Source of the DNA: Hypsibius dujardini
Lineage: Eukaryota; Tardigrada; Eutardigrada; Parachela; Hypsibiidae
Reading direction: 5' to 3'
DNA length: 60,928 nucleotides
NCBI GenBank assembly: GCA_001579985.1
Contig: LRSR01007705.1
Span: 1 to 60,928 of the forward strand
Made by a program: the position numbers and the translations under genes. Below are positions 60,245 to 60,928 of this stretch, one piece after another. How positions within the stretch are numbered: the first letter of the stretch is position 1; each line of letters starts with the position of its first letter. Under the pieces are notes generated by a model that searched no databases, was not told where the DNA came from, and saw only the letters and a list, made by a program, of their open reading frames with translations.

Positions 60245-60760
60245 TCACTCCATGGGGATCCATTCTGGTAGAAAGTACTCTGACGTTTCAAAAATTTTAG
60301 CCATATCACTGCCTTTCCGCGGCCAGTGCTTATAGTAAACCGTCTCGGTAGCATCACTTAAATACGAGGCCCACCACCCGTAACTACCCACACTCAAAAT
60401 CAAGTCGTCCATCAAGCTCAATACCGCCATATCCACCGCTTCGTGATGCTGCTCCAAAAATAAAAACTCATCCCCTTGAAAAATTCCTTTGCAGTACTCT
60501 TCGTCATTGGAAATAACAAAAAATAACGCTCCAGGATACTTCGCCCGAAAATATTTCACGGCATGCACAAAATATTCCGTTGGAGCCGGTTCATGACCAA
60601 ACTTCCTGTGACCACCGTCCTCCGTGATGTCCCCGCGCCTTACATGAACCCCCACCAATCGTCGTGAAATCTTTGAATTCCAGGACTCATTGCGACCTAG
60701 TGGGCGATGAAAAGGCTTAATGCTTCTTTGGTACCAGGACTTAAAGACATATAGTACTGA
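60245..60760 (-). CDS. FT3: GT11 fucosyltransferase-like, 3' exon only (partial)
   Basis: From the stop at 60245 the frame is open to about 60658 and beyond. It carries [53 protein letters not shown] and EYFLPEWIPME, all GT11 signatures, and is closer to FT2 in order but clearly diverged. The catalytic motif lies almost at the exon start, so this exon boundary differs from FT1 and FT2; a splice acceptor somewhere in 60660-60765 (for example cggtttcag near 60757) is likely but unresolved. The remaining exons lie past the right edge beyond a CAGA microsatellite. Confidence 0.7.
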   Translation of the reverse strand, partial: SVLYVFKSWYQRSIKPFHRPLGRNESWNSKISRRLVGVHVRRGDITEDGGHRKFGHEPAPTEYFVHAVKYFRAKYPGALFFVISNDEEYCKGIFQGDEFLFLEQHHEAVDMAVLSLMDDLILSVGSYGWWASYLSDATETVYYKHWPRKGSDMAKIFETSEYFLPEWIPME

Positions 60761-60779
60761 AACCGAACGGACAAAGATA

Positions 60780-60928
60780 TGGACACAGAGACAGGCCCAT
60801 GCATAGCCAGACAGAGAAAGTCACAGGTACAGACACAAACAGACAAAGACACAAACGCAGACACAGACACAGACACAGACACAGACACAGACACAGACAC
60901 AGACACAGACACAGACACAGACACAGAC
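60780..60928. repeat. CACAGA microsatellite in the FT3 intron, to the window end
   Basis: The unit cacaga repeats to the last base (60845-60928 nearly pure). By comparison with FT1 and FT2 this is probably intronic. Confidence 0.85.

Overview
The window is animal nuclear DNA. Genes are split by GT-AG introns with conserved phases. The intergenic and intronic DNA is rich in short terminal-inverted-repeat elements, foldback elements, tetranucleotide microsatellites and a LINE remnant, and two long segments are near-identical duplicates. A cuticle-type chitin-binding domain gene with a TATA/initiator promoter, together with GT11 fucosyltransferases, points to an ecdysozoan invertebrate (arthropod or tardigrade-like). 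The exact lineage cannot be fixed from sequence reading alone.

Layout: (1) 1-2550, minus strand: five exons of a secreted, Thr/Ser/Asn-rich repeat protein full of dibasic furin-type sites, running off the left edge. (2) 4.9-5.5 kb, plus strand: a decayed cuticular chitin-binding gene. (3) 6.1-51 kb, plus strand: a cluster of related genes coding for an unusual fusion of a UPF1-like RNA helicase (Cys-rich CH region, 1B region, two RecA domains) with a DIS3L2/RNase II-like 3'-5' exoribonuclease (cold-shock-like region, RNB, S1). Two members look intact, each with 20 exons in the same phases: A2 (23489-35548, 1640 aa) and B2 (39873-50305, 1632 aa). The other members are broken: A1 (6735-14181) lacks the whole ATPase core, B1 (18225-18702) keeps two exons, and C1, C2, C3 and D are RNB-end fragments at 15.3, 36.6, 19.1 and 50.9 kb. 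(4) 52.5-60.9 kb, minus strand: three GT11 fucosyltransferase paralogues FT1, FT2 and FT3, the last one partial at the right edge.

The fusion family is the most interesting content. One polypeptide would combine an SF1 helicase with all its motifs ([23 protein letters not shown]) and an RNB domain with all four catalytic aspartates and the TSPIRRYAD motif, so it could unwind and degrade RNA in one chain. Vertebrate HELZ2 also joins UPF1-like helicase and RNB modules, but in the order helicase-RNB-helicase; here the order is CH-1B-RecA1-RecA2-CSD-RNB-S1 with no second helicase. The cluster shows birth-and-death evolution. A recent duplication (9705-18176 versus 31063-39521, about 98% identical by eye) is bounded by junctions with microhomology or a short repeated insertion, and a shared foldback-bearing sequence lies on both sides of the A2-B2 block.

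The three fucosyltransferases are type II Golgi membrane enzymes that share one intron position. FT2 carries a 17-residue repeat array just ahead of its catalytic HVRRGD motif.
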